64,000 bases of DNA from Parafrigoribacterium_A soli (GTDB lineage: Bacteria; Actinomycetota; Actinomycetes; Actinomycetales; Microbacteriaceae), in contig NZ_JBELNZ010000004.1 of the NCBI RefSeq assembly GCF_040227235.1, positions 124,001 to 188,000 of the forward strand, given 5' to 3'. Of this stretch, positions 37,956-46,915 are shown piece by piece (positions within the stretch are counted from its first letter, which is position 1; each line of letters begins with the position of its first letter). Both the position numbers and the translations under genes were made by a program. The notes under the pieces are model-generated. The model was not told the origin of the DNA, did not search any database, and was given only the letters and a program-made list of their open reading frames with translations.

Positions 37956-38035
37956 GCTCCGCTTTCGGAATGCAAGGCACACTTGCCTAAGCACTGCGCG
38001 TTTAGCATTGCTGATCTCGACTCAATAATAAACGA

Positions 38036-39445
38036 GTGCCGACCAGCGCTATAGCGGTCAGGGAAACGCGATTGTCATCAGTAAGAGCCAAATTGTGGGC
38101 GACCGGAGCACGACTATTTGCGTGGATTCGTCGAACCCAAGGCGTTACCACATTCGAAGGCCGAGTGAGTTATTGGCTGCTTCTGTTGCCGATCGCTCTC
38201 ATTTCTGCCTGGTGGGCTATCAGCTTTGTCATGTACGCGTCTGGGTGGCCAATTCCCTACACGAGACACAATCTATTGTTTGTTAGCCTGCTCGTCTTAG
38301 GCACTCTGTTGGCGACGGTCTTCGGCTTTTTTGTCGCCAAAGGCACAGCGGTTACCTCGATCACGCCGACCCAAACTGATCGCGTACCGCGATTAGTCCT
38401 CATCGGGGTTGTCTTGTCTCTCCTGCTGCTCATTCCTTTCAGCGAGATCTACTCGGGATTCCACCTGTGGCAGATCGGCGAGGCCCTTTTCAACCAGGGC
38501 GAGGCCTTCAGCGAGGGCAGCAAGAAGATCGCGGAAGGAACCAATTCTCGGCTGTTGTTCATCGCGATACAGGTACTCGCGACTCCGTTTACTATGTGCG
38601 CGATTCCGTTTCTGGCGCTGAGTTGGTTCGAGAGGCGAAAGCACTTACTTCTCTTTCTTGCCGCCATTGCTGTCCCCGTCACTTCAGGAATTCTCGTCGG
38701 TCGAGACTTCCAAGTAATTTCCGCAGCAGTCCTCGTCATCTGCTCTTGGCTAGTCTCAAGAATGCGCCGCAGGCTTTACTTTTCGTGGAAAGACATCGCC
38801 GTGCTTGCTGGCGCAGCAGCCTTGTACCTCGTCGTATTTGCGCTACGGAAGCTGTCCCGCAGCGGTGCGCCTTTGCTCAGCGTCTGTCCGCCAGGAGTGT
38901 CTTCCTGCCCCCCAACGGGCCCTCCAACTTTATGGGACTCAATTAGCGTGTATTTCTCGTCCTATGCAAGCCAGTCTTACGAAGGCTTGGGGCGTGCCCT
39001 CGACGGGCATTGGCAATTCGGTGGCGGCTATTCCCATTCAGGAGCTCTACGGCCGTTGTTCGACTCAATTCTCGGCGTACATCACTACGTCATTACCGAC
39101 CAGTTGGTAAAGTTCAATTGGTCTGCTACGGACCTGTGGAGCACTGGACTCGCCTGGCTCGCAAATGATATTCCCTGGATTCTGGTGCCGCTGGTGGTCG
39201 CGCTCCAAGGCGTCTTTCTTGCACTTGTCTGGCGCAAGGCGATCGAGCAGGGTGACTGGCTCTCAGTGACGCTCTTTGGCTACACGTGGTTATCGCTGTT
39301 CTTTATGATGCAGAACCTACAACTTGCTATTAGCGGGCCGTTGTATCTTGGTTACATCGCTCTCGCAGTCATTTTTCTCGCCCGAGAAGTCCGCCAGAAT
39401 TCATCGGCGCGTCCGCGACTGCTACGAAGACGTCAAGATGCTTGA
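38036..39445 (+). CDS. wzy: Wzy-like oligosaccharide repeat-unit polymerase
   Basis: About 469 residues with 10-12 membrane helices (e.g. SYWLLLLPIALISAWWAIS and RLVLIGVVLSLLLLIPF) and a large extracellular loop (about 150-180 and 285-350, with GALRPLFDSILG). Wzy sequences diverge widely, so the call rests on topology and on neighbouring Wzx, PglC and GT genes. The start is weak: GTG 38036 has no Shine-Dalgarno sequence, and a TTG about 12 codons on is an alternative. Codon use is AT-rich for this genome. It would polymerise Wzx-flipped units outside the membrane. Confidence 0.75.
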   Translation: MPTSAIAVRETRLSSVRAKLWATGARLFAWIRRTQGVTTFEGRVSYWLLLLPIALISAWWAISFVMYASGWPIPYTRHNLLFVSLLVLGTLLATVFGFFVAKGTAVTSITPTQTDRVPRLVLIGVVLSLLLLIPFSEIYSGFHLWQIGEALFNQGEAFSEGSKKIAEGTNSRLLFIAIQVLATPFTMCAIPFLALSWFERRKHLLLFLAAIAVPVTSGILVGRDFQVISAAVLVICSWLVSRMRRRLYFSWKDIAVLAGAAALYLVVFALRKLSRSGAPLLSVCPPGVSSCPPTGPPTLWDSISVYFSSYASQSYEGLGRALDGHWQFGGGYSHSGALRPLFDSILGVHHYVITDQLVKFNWSATDLWSTGLAWLANDIPWILVPLVVALQGVFLALVWRKAIEQGDWLSVTLFGYTWLSLFFMMQNLQLAISGPLYLGYIALAVIFLAREVRQNSSARPRLLRRRQDA

Positions 39446-39629
39446 CAACTACGCGAACTGTGGTTCCAACGGGCCGCAGTCGACCGCGAAGGCGTTGCTC
39501 GACACCATCCGCAGGCAAGTTTGGCGACCAACAATTGTCTTTTTCTTCGCGGTCGAAATTCTCAAGCCCGGAGTCGTGGGCCACGTCTATATGACTTGGT
39601 CTGGAATGCGATTCAGCGCCTTTCGCTAG
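39438..39629 (+). CDS. Possible small coupled or remnant ORF after wzy
   Basis: A 63-residue frame starts at ATG 39438, overlapping the wzy stop by eight bases (ATGCTTGA), and reads MLDNYANCGSNGPQSTAKAL onward. The general look of the first 40 residues (a short start, then a helix ending RRQVWRPT) faintly recalls the N-terminus of WcaF-type acetyltransferases, but no hexapeptide repeats follow. It may be a truncated acyltransferase or chance. Confidence 0.3.
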   Translation: MLDNYANCGSNGPQSTAKALLDTIRRQVWRPTIVFFFAVEILKPGVVGHVYMTWSGMRFSAFR

Positions 39630-39817
39630 TTCAAGCGCCTATCCGACGTTACTCTTGGGTTTTTACCGCGGCGTGGCGGTGAAGCGATCGCGCAGTAATG
39701 GTGAACGTAGGGACCGTGGTAGTCGCGTCGGCAGGCGTCGGGCTTGAACGTTCCACGCGGCCCGAGCGGGCCCCTACGGCTTCTGGCATTCCACCTGTTA
39801 AGGCTGATTCGCTCGCA
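39446..39817. other. 372-bp gap between convergent wzy and wzx; no convincing gene
   Basis: Apart from the doubtful 63-codon frame at its left end, I see no credible gene, RNA or insertion-sequence end here. Short G/C-rich inverted bits are present (for example CGGCCCGAGCGGGCCC near 39757) but no clear terminator. The composition changes along the gap, consistent with a decayed junction between an acquired block and the flippase operon. Confidence 0.5.
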
Positions 39818-41122
39818 TTACGCTAATCGCGAGAACGTGAAGTGAGAACGAATTCCACTTCGAGTTCTCAATAGCCGAGCCGCCGCGAGCGCATAGACAG
39901 CGTTCGCTGCCGCTCCAAACCACGCCACTCCGACCGCACCGAACTGCAAAGCCATCCATGCGCCCGCGCTCACCCAGAACACTAGTAGGGCAGCGCTTAA
40001 AATCAGGGCAAGAGCTTCCAAATCACACAAAAGCATCAACTGATTGACCTGCCCCAAGAGCGCGACCGCGAAGGCCCCCACGGTCAGTATCGCCAGGGGT
40101 GCAGCAGCGCCCTGAAAATCTCGCCCATACAACACAACGGTGATCGGCAGCGCTCCCAGCGAGAGTGCTGCGGTTGGCAAAAGTGCCCATGCGCCCACTT
40201 GGCGAGTGGCATGCGCACACAGTGCGTTCAACGCGGCCAAGTCTTTCTTCCAAAACAGTTGCGCGAATACGGGGGCTAAATACGACACTTGGAGGGATGG
40301 GACGAGCGATATCAAGTTGGCTAAACGAGCTGCCGCCGTGTAATAGGAAACATTGGCGAGCGTGCTCATAAACGAAAGCGCATACAGAGGCGCCCACGAC
40401 AACACGTAGAAGAGGAGCGATGTGCCCATCATTGATGACATTTGCGGAATGCGACAGCGGAGGAACCTGACGAAGGCACCCGTAAGTTCCGTACTCGGCT
40501 GTCGTGGTATAGCACGCACAGATGAAATTGCGGCAGGCACCGCCCAAAGCGCAGTAATCCACGAGGCAGCGGCGAGGGTGAGCAGCGCAACCGCGAGGTC
40601 GAGGAAGCCCAATGCTTCGGCCAGCAGCAGGAACAAGATCGACAGACCAGGGATCGACCCGAGCTCTGCCACGATTCCAAGGGCCAACCGCCCCTGAACC
40701 CGGAGCACTGCGCCTGCGATGACTGCAAATGCCTGCGGAATGGCTGTTGCGGCGACTACAGGAAGCCAACTCGAGTCGAGGCCTGGCAGCGAAAACTTCG
40801 ACAGCGCTGCTACAACAAGCGTTACCGCTATGCCTACGGCACTCGCCGTCACTGCTACTAGCGCGCTGTAAGTCAAGTCGGCTCGTACTCGTTGAGAATC
40901 ACCACCACAAATCTTTAGAGCCAGGTTGTCTGCGCCAAAGCGACCAAATGTGGCGATGACCGCGATGCTCGTAAATGCGATGAAGTATGAGCCCGCGGCC
41001 TCGGCTCCGAGTAATCGGGCGACGATAATCGTCAGCAGGAAGCTCGTCAGAATTGAAATACCCCGCGCAACAACAGCGCGGGCCGTTGGGCCTGTGGCGA
41101 AACCTAAGACGCGGCGGATCAA
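39818..41122 (-). CDS. wzx: Wzx-type polysaccharide flippase
   Basis: A 434-residue MOP-superfamily membrane protein with about 12-14 helices. It opens TARAVVARGISILTSFLLTIIVARLLGAEAAGSYFIAF, the usual first-helix pair of Wzx/RfbX proteins. It would move undecaprenyl-PP-linked repeat units from cytosol to outer face. Its start overlaps the CapG-like stop by four bases, making it the last gene of the nine-gene minus-strand operon. The adjacent, convergent Wzy-like gene is its expected partner. Confidence 0.88.
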   Translation of the reverse strand: MIRRVLGFATGPTARAVVARGISILTSFLLTIIVARLLGAEAAGSYFIAFTSIAVIATFGRFGADNLALKICGGDSQRVRADLTYSALVAVTASAVGIAVTLVVAALSKFSLPGLDSSWLPVVAATAIPQAFAVIAGAVLRVQGRLALGIVAELGSIPGLSILFLLLAEALGFLDLAVALLTLAAASWITALWAVPAAISSVRAIPRQPSTELTGAFVRFLRCRIPQMSSMMGTSLLFYVLSWAPLYALSFMSTLANVSYYTAAARLANLISLVPSLQVSYLAPVFAQLFWKKDLAALNALCAHATRQVGAWALLPTAALSLGALPITVVLYGRDFQGAAAPLAILTVGAFAVALLGQVNQLMLLCDLEALALILSAALLVFWVSAGAWMALQFGAVGVAWFGAAANAVYALAAARLLRTRSGIRSHFTFSRLA

Positions 41123-42261
41123 GCGCGTGGAACTTTTCGAATACTACTTCTGGCGTGGTGGGTTCCTACCGTCGAGCGAATAAAACTCACCGCCCGTCGC
41201 GAAGCATCCGTACCGCGGTAATCCACCGGAATGGCGGCAGGCCCATCGGCTTCGAACTGGCTCAGAGTCATCGCGACTGAATCCAGGACGCTTGTCGCTT
41301 CCACCCCCGCTGTTATCGTGACACCCGTGTCGATCGCCTCAGGGCGCTCGATGGCATCGCGAAGCGAAACCGCGGGAAATCCAAGGAGAGAAGACTCTTC
41401 GCTGATGGTTCCACTGTCGGAGAGCACGAGCTTCGCCGACTTCTGCAGGCGCACGTAATCGTTGAAGCCGAAGGGCGCATGGAAGATCAGCTTGTTCTTG
41501 AGTTCATCCGACTGATCTTCAAGGCGCTTACGAGTGCGGGGGTGAGTGGATACCAACACCGGCAGGCCATAGTCATCCGCAAGTTGGCCCAGTGCGCCAA
41601 GTACCGAGGCGAGGCGCTCGGGATTGTCGACGTTCTCTTCGCGGTGAAGACTGACGAGAAAATAGCCTCCCGTTTCGAGGTTCTGTCGCTCAAGAATGCC
41701 GCTCGCGTTGATCGCATCCGCATTTGCTTCGAGTACCTCATGCATGGGCGAGCCGGTCAGCAAAATACGCGAGGGGTGCACACCCTCTGCCAGTAAATTG
41801 CGACGCGCGTGTTCCGTGTAGACGAGGTTGTAGTCAGAGATGTGGTCAACCATTCGACGGTTTGTCTCTTCTGGCACGTTCTCATCGAAGGATCGGTTGC
41901 CCGCCTCCATGTGGTACACGGGTATTTTCATCCGCTTCGCCATCAGCGCCGAGATGCAGCTATTGGTGTCGCCCAGCACGACCATCGCGTCTGGCGCCTC
42001 CGCCTTCAGCACTGCCTCGACCTTGGTCAGGATGGAACCCAGCACCGCCCCGAGAGAGCTGGTGTCTGCGTTGAGGAAATGGTCAGGTCTACGCAGCCCC
42101 AGGTCTTCGAAGAAGACCTCGTTCAGCTCGTAGTCATAGTTCTGGCCCGTGTGCACGAGCACATGGTCGGTGTATCGGTCGAGACGTTTGATCGTCGCCG
42201 CCAGGCGGATAATCTCCGGCCGCGTGCCAACAACGGTCATCACCTTCAGTCGATCAACCAT
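41119..42261 (-). CDS. capG: CapG/FnlC-type UDP-sugar 2-epimerase (WecB family)
   Basis: A 380-residue non-hydrolysing UDP-GlcNAc 2-epimerase fold enzyme. It starts KVMTVVGTRPEIIRLA and carries VHTGQNYDYELNEVFFEDL, VLGDTNSCISALMAKR, HMEAGNRSFDENVPEETNRRMVDHISD, SLHREENVD and LSDSGTISEESSLLGFPAVSLR. QNYDYELN and GNRSFD are features I associate with the Cap5G/WbjD/FnlC group, which makes UDP-L-FucNAc from UDP-L-PneNAc, rather than ordinary WecB. The genes for the two preceding steps are immediately upstream in the order CapE, CapF, CapG. Confidence in this specific role is good because of that context. Confidence 0.88.
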   Translation of the reverse strand: MVDRLKVMTVVGTRPEIIRLAATIKRLDRYTDHVLVHTGQNYDYELNEVFFEDLGLRRPDHFLNADTSSLGAVLGSILTKVEAVLKAEAPDAMVVLGDTNSCISALMAKRMKIPVYHMEAGNRSFDENVPEETNRRMVDHISDYNLVYTEHARRNLLAEGVHPSRILLTGSPMHEVLEANADAINASGILERQNLETGGYFLVSLHREENVDNPERLASVLGALGQLADDYGLPVLVSTHPRTRKRLEDQSDELKNKLIFHAPFGFNDYVRLQKSAKLVLSDSGTISEESSLLGFPAVSLRDAIERPEAIDTGVTITAGVEATSVLDSVAMTLSQFEADGPAAIPVDYRGTDASRRAVSFIRSTVGTHHARSSIRKVPRA

Positions 42262-42263
42262 AG

Positions 42264-43349
42264 TTACACTGTCTCCGCAATCGTGTCGGGCGCCGAAGGA
42301 TCAAAAATATCGTTAGTCCAGAACGAGGTGAAAAGAGCGTCTGAACCTGTGTTCGTGATCTTGTGCGCCCACATGGTGGGCATGTCGACAGCCATGGGCT
42401 CATCACCAGTAACCGCGAACTCGTACAGGGTATCTGTGAAGAGTCGGCGGAGCGTTATCGTGGCCGTTCCCGCCAGGACCGTGAAACGCTCGATCTTCCT
42501 TCGATGAAAGTGGTCTCCGCGGCTGATCGACGGTGACGTCGTGGAAAAAGACGACTGGCCACTTCCCCCGTGCGAGCGAATGATCTCGAAGAACGATCCA
42601 CGTGAATCGGCATGCCGCGTCAAACGGACGGGCGCTTGCCCAGGAAAGGTGTACGAACGGTATGTATTGAACAGGTCGCGGTCGAACTTGCTCGCCACGT
42701 CGGGGATTTCGCCACGGCGATAAATGGATGCAATTTCGCCGAGGCGACCGAGCAGTCCACTGACTGTCTCGCGAACGTAGGCCGCCTCATCGTCAGCCTC
42801 ACCCAAGAGTAGGTCCGCAGCATCTTGAGCGTGCAGGAGCGTTAACTCCTTGTCGTGATCCACCGTGGGCACTTTCCCCTCGGAAAGCAGCTGACAGAAC
42901 GTAGAGGTGACCGCGTTGTAATAAGGTCGCCCGTGTTCGCCAAACAGGTTCGGGAGGATCACATCGTGAAACTCAGCGCCAACTGCGCGCGCCGCAGCAC
43001 CCAGCGTCGCGGCCGCCGCGGCCTTAGCGTCTCCGTAAACGCTTCCATTGGTCGCCTGCGTGGAGTTCGCAAACACCACAACGGCAGGAGGCTCCGAGGC
43101 GCGACGGAGCGCCTCAGCCATCTGGTCGGCGAAGCCCGCGTTCCCGTCCCTGACCTCGTCATCCGAGCCGCGATTGACGCCGGCAATGTGAAGCAGCCGT
43201 GATGTGCCGGATATTGACGCCGCAGCTGAGGCCAGGTCGAAACCCGAACCAACCTTGACGGGTCGGACCTCTGCATCGCTCTCACGAAGCGCCGCCCGAG
43301 TGTGCCAACCGAGAAACCCGTTCGCTCCGGTCATGGCAACTTCGGTCAT
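42264..43349 (-). CDS. capF: CapF/FnlB-type bifunctional reductase with cupin domain
   Basis: A 361-residue two-domain protein. The N-terminal extended short-chain dehydrogenase (about 1-240) begins VAMTGANGFLGWHTRAALRE, with FANSTQATNGSVYGDAKAAA as the Ser/Tyr-x-x-x-Lys region. The C-terminal cupin (about 240-361) has RGSFFEIIRSHGGSGQSSFSTTSP and GDHFHRRKIERFTVLAG, the metal-binding His/Glu cluster. In Staphylococcus capsules CapF does 3-epimerisation in the cupin and C4 reduction in the SDR, giving UDP-L-PneNAc (the L-talose sugar). It lies between CapE and CapG homologues with 2-3 base gaps. Confidence 0.92.
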   Translation of the reverse strand: MTEVAMTGANGFLGWHTRAALRESDAEVRPVKVGSGFDLASAAASISGTSRLLHIAGVNRGSDDEVRDGNAGFADQMAEALRRASEPPAVVVFANSTQATNGSVYGDAKAAAAATLGAAARAVGAEFHDVILPNLFGEHGRPYYNAVTSTFCQLLSEGKVPTVDHDKELTLLHAQDAADLLLGEADDEAAYVRETVSGLLGRLGEIASIYRRGEIPDVASKFDRDLFNTYRSYTFPGQAPVRLTRHADSRGSFFEIIRSHGGSGQSSFSTTSPSISRGDHFHRRKIERFTVLAGTATITLRRLFTDTLYEFAVTGDEPMAVDMPTMWAHKITNTGSDALFTSFWTNDIFDPSAPDTIAETV

Positions 43350-43352
43350 CGG

Positions 43353-44399
43353 CTAGCTCATCCTGGTAGTCGGGAGCCCCGCGCTGACGAGCTCAGCGCG
43401 CAGCTTCGGCAACGTCAACAAAAGGTCTTCTACCTCGCCCACCGTCATTCGCTCAACCGTGTGTGAGTCGTAGTCCTTGTACTGCGTCTGAGTCACGTCG
43501 CCCTCATCGACATAAGTGCTGTAATTCAGGTCACGATTATCAGCGCGAATGCGGAAATAGTCGCCCATGTCTTCAGCACGGGCCAACTCCTCACGGCTCG
43601 CGAGCGCCTCTGAGAGCTTTTCGGCATGCCGTGTGCCGATCACGTCGACGGTGGCTGAAGAGCGGAAGAGATTGATAACGGCCTGTGCAAGATCGCCCAC
43701 CGTGCATGCCCTTGCCTTGCGAATGAAAAGGTCGCCCTGATCTGCGTTGTGGAAGGCAAAGTCGACGAGGTCGACCGAGTCTGCGAGCGACATCATGAAC
43801 CGCGTCATCGCAGGGTTGGTAACCGTGAGGTTCTTCCCCTCCTTCAACTGCCCGATGAACAGCGGAATGACGGATCCGCGCGAGTACATGACGTTTCCAT
43901 ACCGCACGCACGAAACATTGGTCGTCGCGTTCGGGTTATTCAGCCCATGGGAACGCGCGACTTTCTCCATCATGGCCTTCGTCATCCCCATCGCGTTGAC
44001 CGGGTACACCGCCTTGTCCGTACTCAAACACACGAGAGATTTCACACCACAGTTCTCCGCGGCGCGCACGACGTTCTCGCTGCCGAGGATGTTCGTACGC
44101 ACAGCCTCCATGGGGAAGAACTCGCACGACGGAACCTGTTTCAGTGCCGCTGCGTGGAAGACATAGTCCACGTCGCGCGTCGCCCGCTCCACGCTGAGGT
44201 AATCGCGAACGTCGCCAACGTAAAAGTGCAGACGTGGGTCGTGCATCTCGTGCCGCATGAAGTCCTGCTTTGCTTCATCACGGCTCAGGATTCGAACCTG
44301 GTCTGCGCCTTGGGAAAGGAGCTTTGCGGCCACCGTGTGCCCGAAGGACCCCGTTCCTCCGGTGACGAGGATCTGCTTGCCTTCATAGCTTTCTGGCAT
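43353..44399 (-). CDS. capE: CapE/FnlA-type UDP-GlcNAc 4,6-dehydratase (5-inverting)
   Basis: A 348-residue soluble SDR of the FlaA1/CapE family, lacking the membrane helices of PglF. NADP loop: ILVTGGTGSFGHTVAAKLL. Active-site region: CLSTDKAVYPVNAMGMTKAMMEK, in which the usual Tyr of YxxxK is Met, as I recall for this family. RYGNVMYSRGSVIPLF and NPAMTRFMM are family blocks. It converts UDP-GlcNAc to a 4-keto-L-sugar, the first step to UDP-L-FucNAc. I start at ATG 44397-44399 (MPESYEGKQ); the gene overlaps the upstream GT4 by 17 bases. Confidence 0.92.
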   Translation of the reverse strand: MPESYEGKQILVTGGTGSFGHTVAAKLLSQGADQVRILSRDEAKQDFMRHEMHDPRLHFYVGDVRDYLSVERATRDVDYVFHAAALKQVPSCEFFPMEAVRTNILGSENVVRAAENCGVKSLVCLSTDKAVYPVNAMGMTKAMMEKVARSHGLNNPNATTNVSCVRYGNVMYSRGSVIPLFIGQLKEGKNLTVTNPAMTRFMMSLADSVDLVDFAFHNADQGDLFIRKARACTVGDLAQAVINLFRSSATVDVIGTRHAEKLSEALASREELARAEDMGDYFRIRADNRDLNYSTYVDEGDVTQTQYKDYDSHTVERMTVGEVEDLLLTLPKLRAELVSAGLPTTRMS

Positions 44400-45633
44400 C
44401 ACTTTTCTTTCTGTTAGAGAGACGGACGGCAGAGGCCAATATCCTCTCAATTTTGTCGACTCCACTTTTCATGGACATTTTCGCAGCGTAAAACTCGCGG
44501 GCTCTCTCAGCCATCTGGCGTCTGTCTATATCCGACATCGCGTACGCAGTACGGAATGTCTCCGCCAGCAGCCCTGGATTGCCCGGAGGGCTGTACAGTC
44601 CGAGGCGATTGTCCAGCACCAACTCCCGCACATCACCACTTACGGTGGTGATCACTGGGACTGCATTTGCCAGGCTGGCCTGTAGCTTTGAGGGTATGGT
44701 CGCCCCAAATATTTCGAGATCTTTGAGCGGCACCATCTGAAAATCCGCACGCGCGTAATGCATCCCCATCTGCGCACTGGCGACTCTCCCCCGGAATACA
44801 ACATTGTGTAGGTCAAGTTCGGCAGCGAGATCCTTGATGTTTTGTTCCGCAACACCGGACCCTACGATCTCAAAACTGAATCCTTCGAGGTCGCGCACCA
44901 AAGCAACAGCGCGCAGCACTACCTCGAGGTCTTGAAGTTCGCCGACGTTGCCTGCATACATCAACCGGAATGATTTGTGATCGTTGGGATCGCCCAACTC
45001 CAATCTCCGCGACGAATCGACAGCCACTTCATCGCCCCAGTTGTACACGGTATGCACCCGTTCGACAGGCGCGCCTCGCTCAGCGAGCATGCGTGCCATC
45101 GTGGGTCCGATAGCGATAGTAGCTGCGGCTCTGCTATACATTCGCCGCAGCCATGGCGTGAGAACGCAATTGATCAGTTTGCCGCCACCATGTATCAAGG
45201 ACGAGCCCGTGATGGACTCCGGCCACAAGTCCTGTACGTGCAGGACAAACGGGGTTTTCCTATGTCGATACCACCACGACGGGGCAATCGCAGCGGTCAT
45301 CTGGGTCGCGTACACATACACGACGTCCGCATCTATTGTGAAGCGCCCAGCGGCAAGAGAACTAAGTGCAAAGCTGCCGTAGTTAAGCAAGCGTCCAAGT
45401 GGGTTGCGTGAATGGCTTATGTGGATAGGAATCCTGCGAACACGAACGTTTCCGTCATTCTCGACGTGGACTCGTCTTTGCTTATACCCCGACATCAACT
45501 TGCCCTCGGGATAGTTCGGGTATGCAGTCAGGACTCGAACATCATGCCCGCGTTCCGCCAACTCCTGCGCCAGTGCGTGTGGGATCGGCACCGGCTCGGG
45601 TGGATAGTACTGGCTGACGATTACGACTTTCAC
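44383..45633 (-). CDS. GT4 glycosyltransferase, WbuB-like
   Basis: A 416-residue GT-B enzyme beginning KVVIVSQYYPPEPVPIPHALAQEL. It has HVQDLWPESITGSSLIHGG, VYNWGDEVAV, FRLMYAGNVGELQDLEVVLRAV and FGATIPSKLQASLANAVPVI. The QYYPPE start and QDLWPES block are what I know from the WbuB family, reported to transfer L-FucNAc in O-antigen clusters. The gene stands directly before the UDP-L-FucNAc enzymes, which supports the same donor here. The GTG start overlaps the PglD-like stop by four bases (GTGA). Acceptor is probably the diNAcBac-PP-lipid made by the upstream genes (inference). Confidence 0.88.
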   Translation of the reverse strand: MKVVIVSQYYPPEPVPIPHALAQELAERGHDVRVLTAYPNYPEGKLMSGYKQRRVHVENDGNVRVRRIPIHISHSRNPLGRLLNYGSFALSSLAAGRFTIDADVVYVYATQMTAAIAPSWWYRHRKTPFVLHVQDLWPESITGSSLIHGGGKLINCVLTPWLRRMYSRAAATIAIGPTMARMLAERGAPVERVHTVYNWGDEVAVDSSRRLELGDPNDHKSFRLMYAGNVGELQDLEVVLRAVALVRDLEGFSFEIVGSGVAEQNIKDLAAELDLHNVVFRGRVASAQMGMHYARADFQMVPLKDLEIFGATIPSKLQASLANAVPVITTVSGDVRELVLDNRLGLYSPPGNPGLLAETFRTAYAMSDIDRRQMAERAREFYAAKMSMKSGVDKIERILASAVRLSNRKKSDARKL

Positions 45634-46274
45634 CTGGCGGGCACACCTTTGACGGTGATTCCATCGGGAACGTCTTTGACCACACAGGCGCTAGCGCCGA
45701 CCACTACGCGGGAACCGATTGCGAGGCCCTGAAGCACCGTGGCACCTGCGCCGATCAAAGTTCCTGCGCCGACTGATACTTCGCCTGAAATTGTCGAGGC
45801 GGGGTTCACCGAGACAAATTCGTTCAGGATGGAGTCGTGCCCCACGGTGGCATTCGGGTTTATGTGGACATGTCTGCCGATCTTGACATTGGTTGAGATT
45901 TCGGCCCCACTGCAAATAACCGTACCCTCCGCGATCTGGGACATTGAGCCAACTGTTGCGTTCGGATGAATCGCGGTCGCAGCGACCAGGCCGGCGGCAT
46001 CAAAGCGCTCATGTACGCGTTGCCGGGTCGTTGGATTGCCGATACCAACCAGGTACTGAGGCCGATTACCCAACGCCAACCAGTCAGATTCACTGCCTAG
46101 ATAAGTAATATTTCGCGCGCGGAGCCTTGAAAGGTTTATGGAGCTGGGATCTGAATCAACAACTCCGAGCAGGTCGAAGACTGGCACTTTGGCGACACGG
46201 TTGATCGCTTCGATGACGTCAAGGGTCTCGCGGCCAAACCCGCCAGCGCCAACCACGACCAACGACGTTGTCAT
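45630..46274 (-). CDS. pglD: PglD/NeuD-type sugar N-acetyltransferase
   Basis: A 214-residue left-handed beta-helix acetyltransferase. The N-terminal Rossmann-like domain starts MTTSLVVVGAGGFGRETLDV. Hexapeptide repeats run from about residue 100 (AIHPNATVGSMSQIAEGTVICSG) to the end, with the likely catalytic His in NATVGHDSILNEF. It would acetylate the 4-amino group of UDP-4-amino-sugar to give UDP-diNAcBac. ATG 46272-46274 overlaps the PglC stop by four bases. It fits the PglF-PglE-PglC-PglD set. Confidence 0.88.
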   Translation of the reverse strand: MTTSLVVVGAGGFGRETLDVIEAINRVAKVPVFDLLGVVDSDPSSINLSRLRARNITYLGSESDWLALGNRPQYLVGIGNPTTRQRVHERFDAAGLVAATAIHPNATVGSMSQIAEGTVICSGAEISTNVKIGRHVHINPNATVGHDSILNEFVSVNPASTISGEVSVGAGTLIGAGATVLQGLAIGSRVVVGASACVVKDVPDGITVKGVPAR

Positions 46275-46915
46275 TTTTTCTGGTTGTCCATGTTCGGCGT
46301 GCCCATGAACTCCTCGACCGTATCCTGCCCCTCGGACGCAATCCCGTCGCGCTTGAGCACTGGAAGAAACGTCTTCGCGAGGATCCGCATGTCCAAACCG
46401 AAGCTTCGATTGTCGACGTATTGCACGTCTAACGCGAACTTGTCGCCCCAACTTAGGGAATTGCGCCCGCTCGACTGCGCCAAACCCGTGATGCCGGGCC
46501 GTACTTCATGGCGTCGTGCTTGGGCCGGTGTGTAGCGATCAAGATATTGCACCAACAACGGTCGCGGCCCGACCATGCTCATATCTCCTCTCAGTACATT
46601 GACCAGAGTAGGGAGTTCGTCAAGGCTGGTTGACCGAAGCTTTCGACCCAACGTGGTCAGGCGCTGAGCGTCTGTAACTAAGCCTCGTGCAACATCAATG
46701 TTCTTCATCGTGCGAAATTTATACAGCAGGAAGACTTGGCCATCTTTACCTGGTCTCTCCTGCTTGAACAAAACCGGGCGACCAAGCTCCGTCGCGACCA
46801 GCACTGCGACGACTGCCAGCACCGGGGACGACAATGTGAGCCCCACAACGGCGCCAATGATATCCAACGCCCGCTTCACGCTGTCATATCGACGCTGTGC
46901 GCGCACTGCTTTCAT
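46271..46915 (-). CDS. pglC: PglC-type phosphoglycosyl transferase
   Basis: A 214-residue monotopic phosphoglycosyl transferase that attaches the first sugar-phosphate to undecaprenyl phosphate. It has a basic N-terminus, a re-entrant membrane helix (about 17-40, DIIGAVVGLTLSSPVLAVVAVL), FKQERPGKDGQVFLLYKFRTM, the catalytic DE pair in STSLDELPTLVNVLRGDMSMVGPRP, and PGITGLAQSSGRN. The small size is that of PglC/WecP catalytic domains, without the WbaP N-terminal part. Surrounding PglF, PglE and PglD genes point to UDP-diNAcBac as donor. Confidence 0.93.
   Translation of the reverse strand: MKAVRAQRRYDSVKRALDIIGAVVGLTLSSPVLAVVAVLVATELGRPVLFKQERPGKDGQVFLLYKFRTMKNIDVARGLVTDAQRLTTLGRKLRSTSLDELPTLVNVLRGDMSMVGPRPLLVQYLDRYTPAQARRHEVRPGITGLAQSSGRNSLSWGDKFALDVQYVDNRSFGLDMRILAKTFLPVLKRDGIASEGQDTVEEFMGTPNMDNQKK

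Noticed and set aside
41119..42261. Plain WecB (UDP-ManNAc supply) for the 2-epimerase
   Set aside because: No UDP-ManNAc dehydrogenase is adjacent, and the gene directly follows CapE and CapF homologues, so the CapG/FnlC role is favoured.
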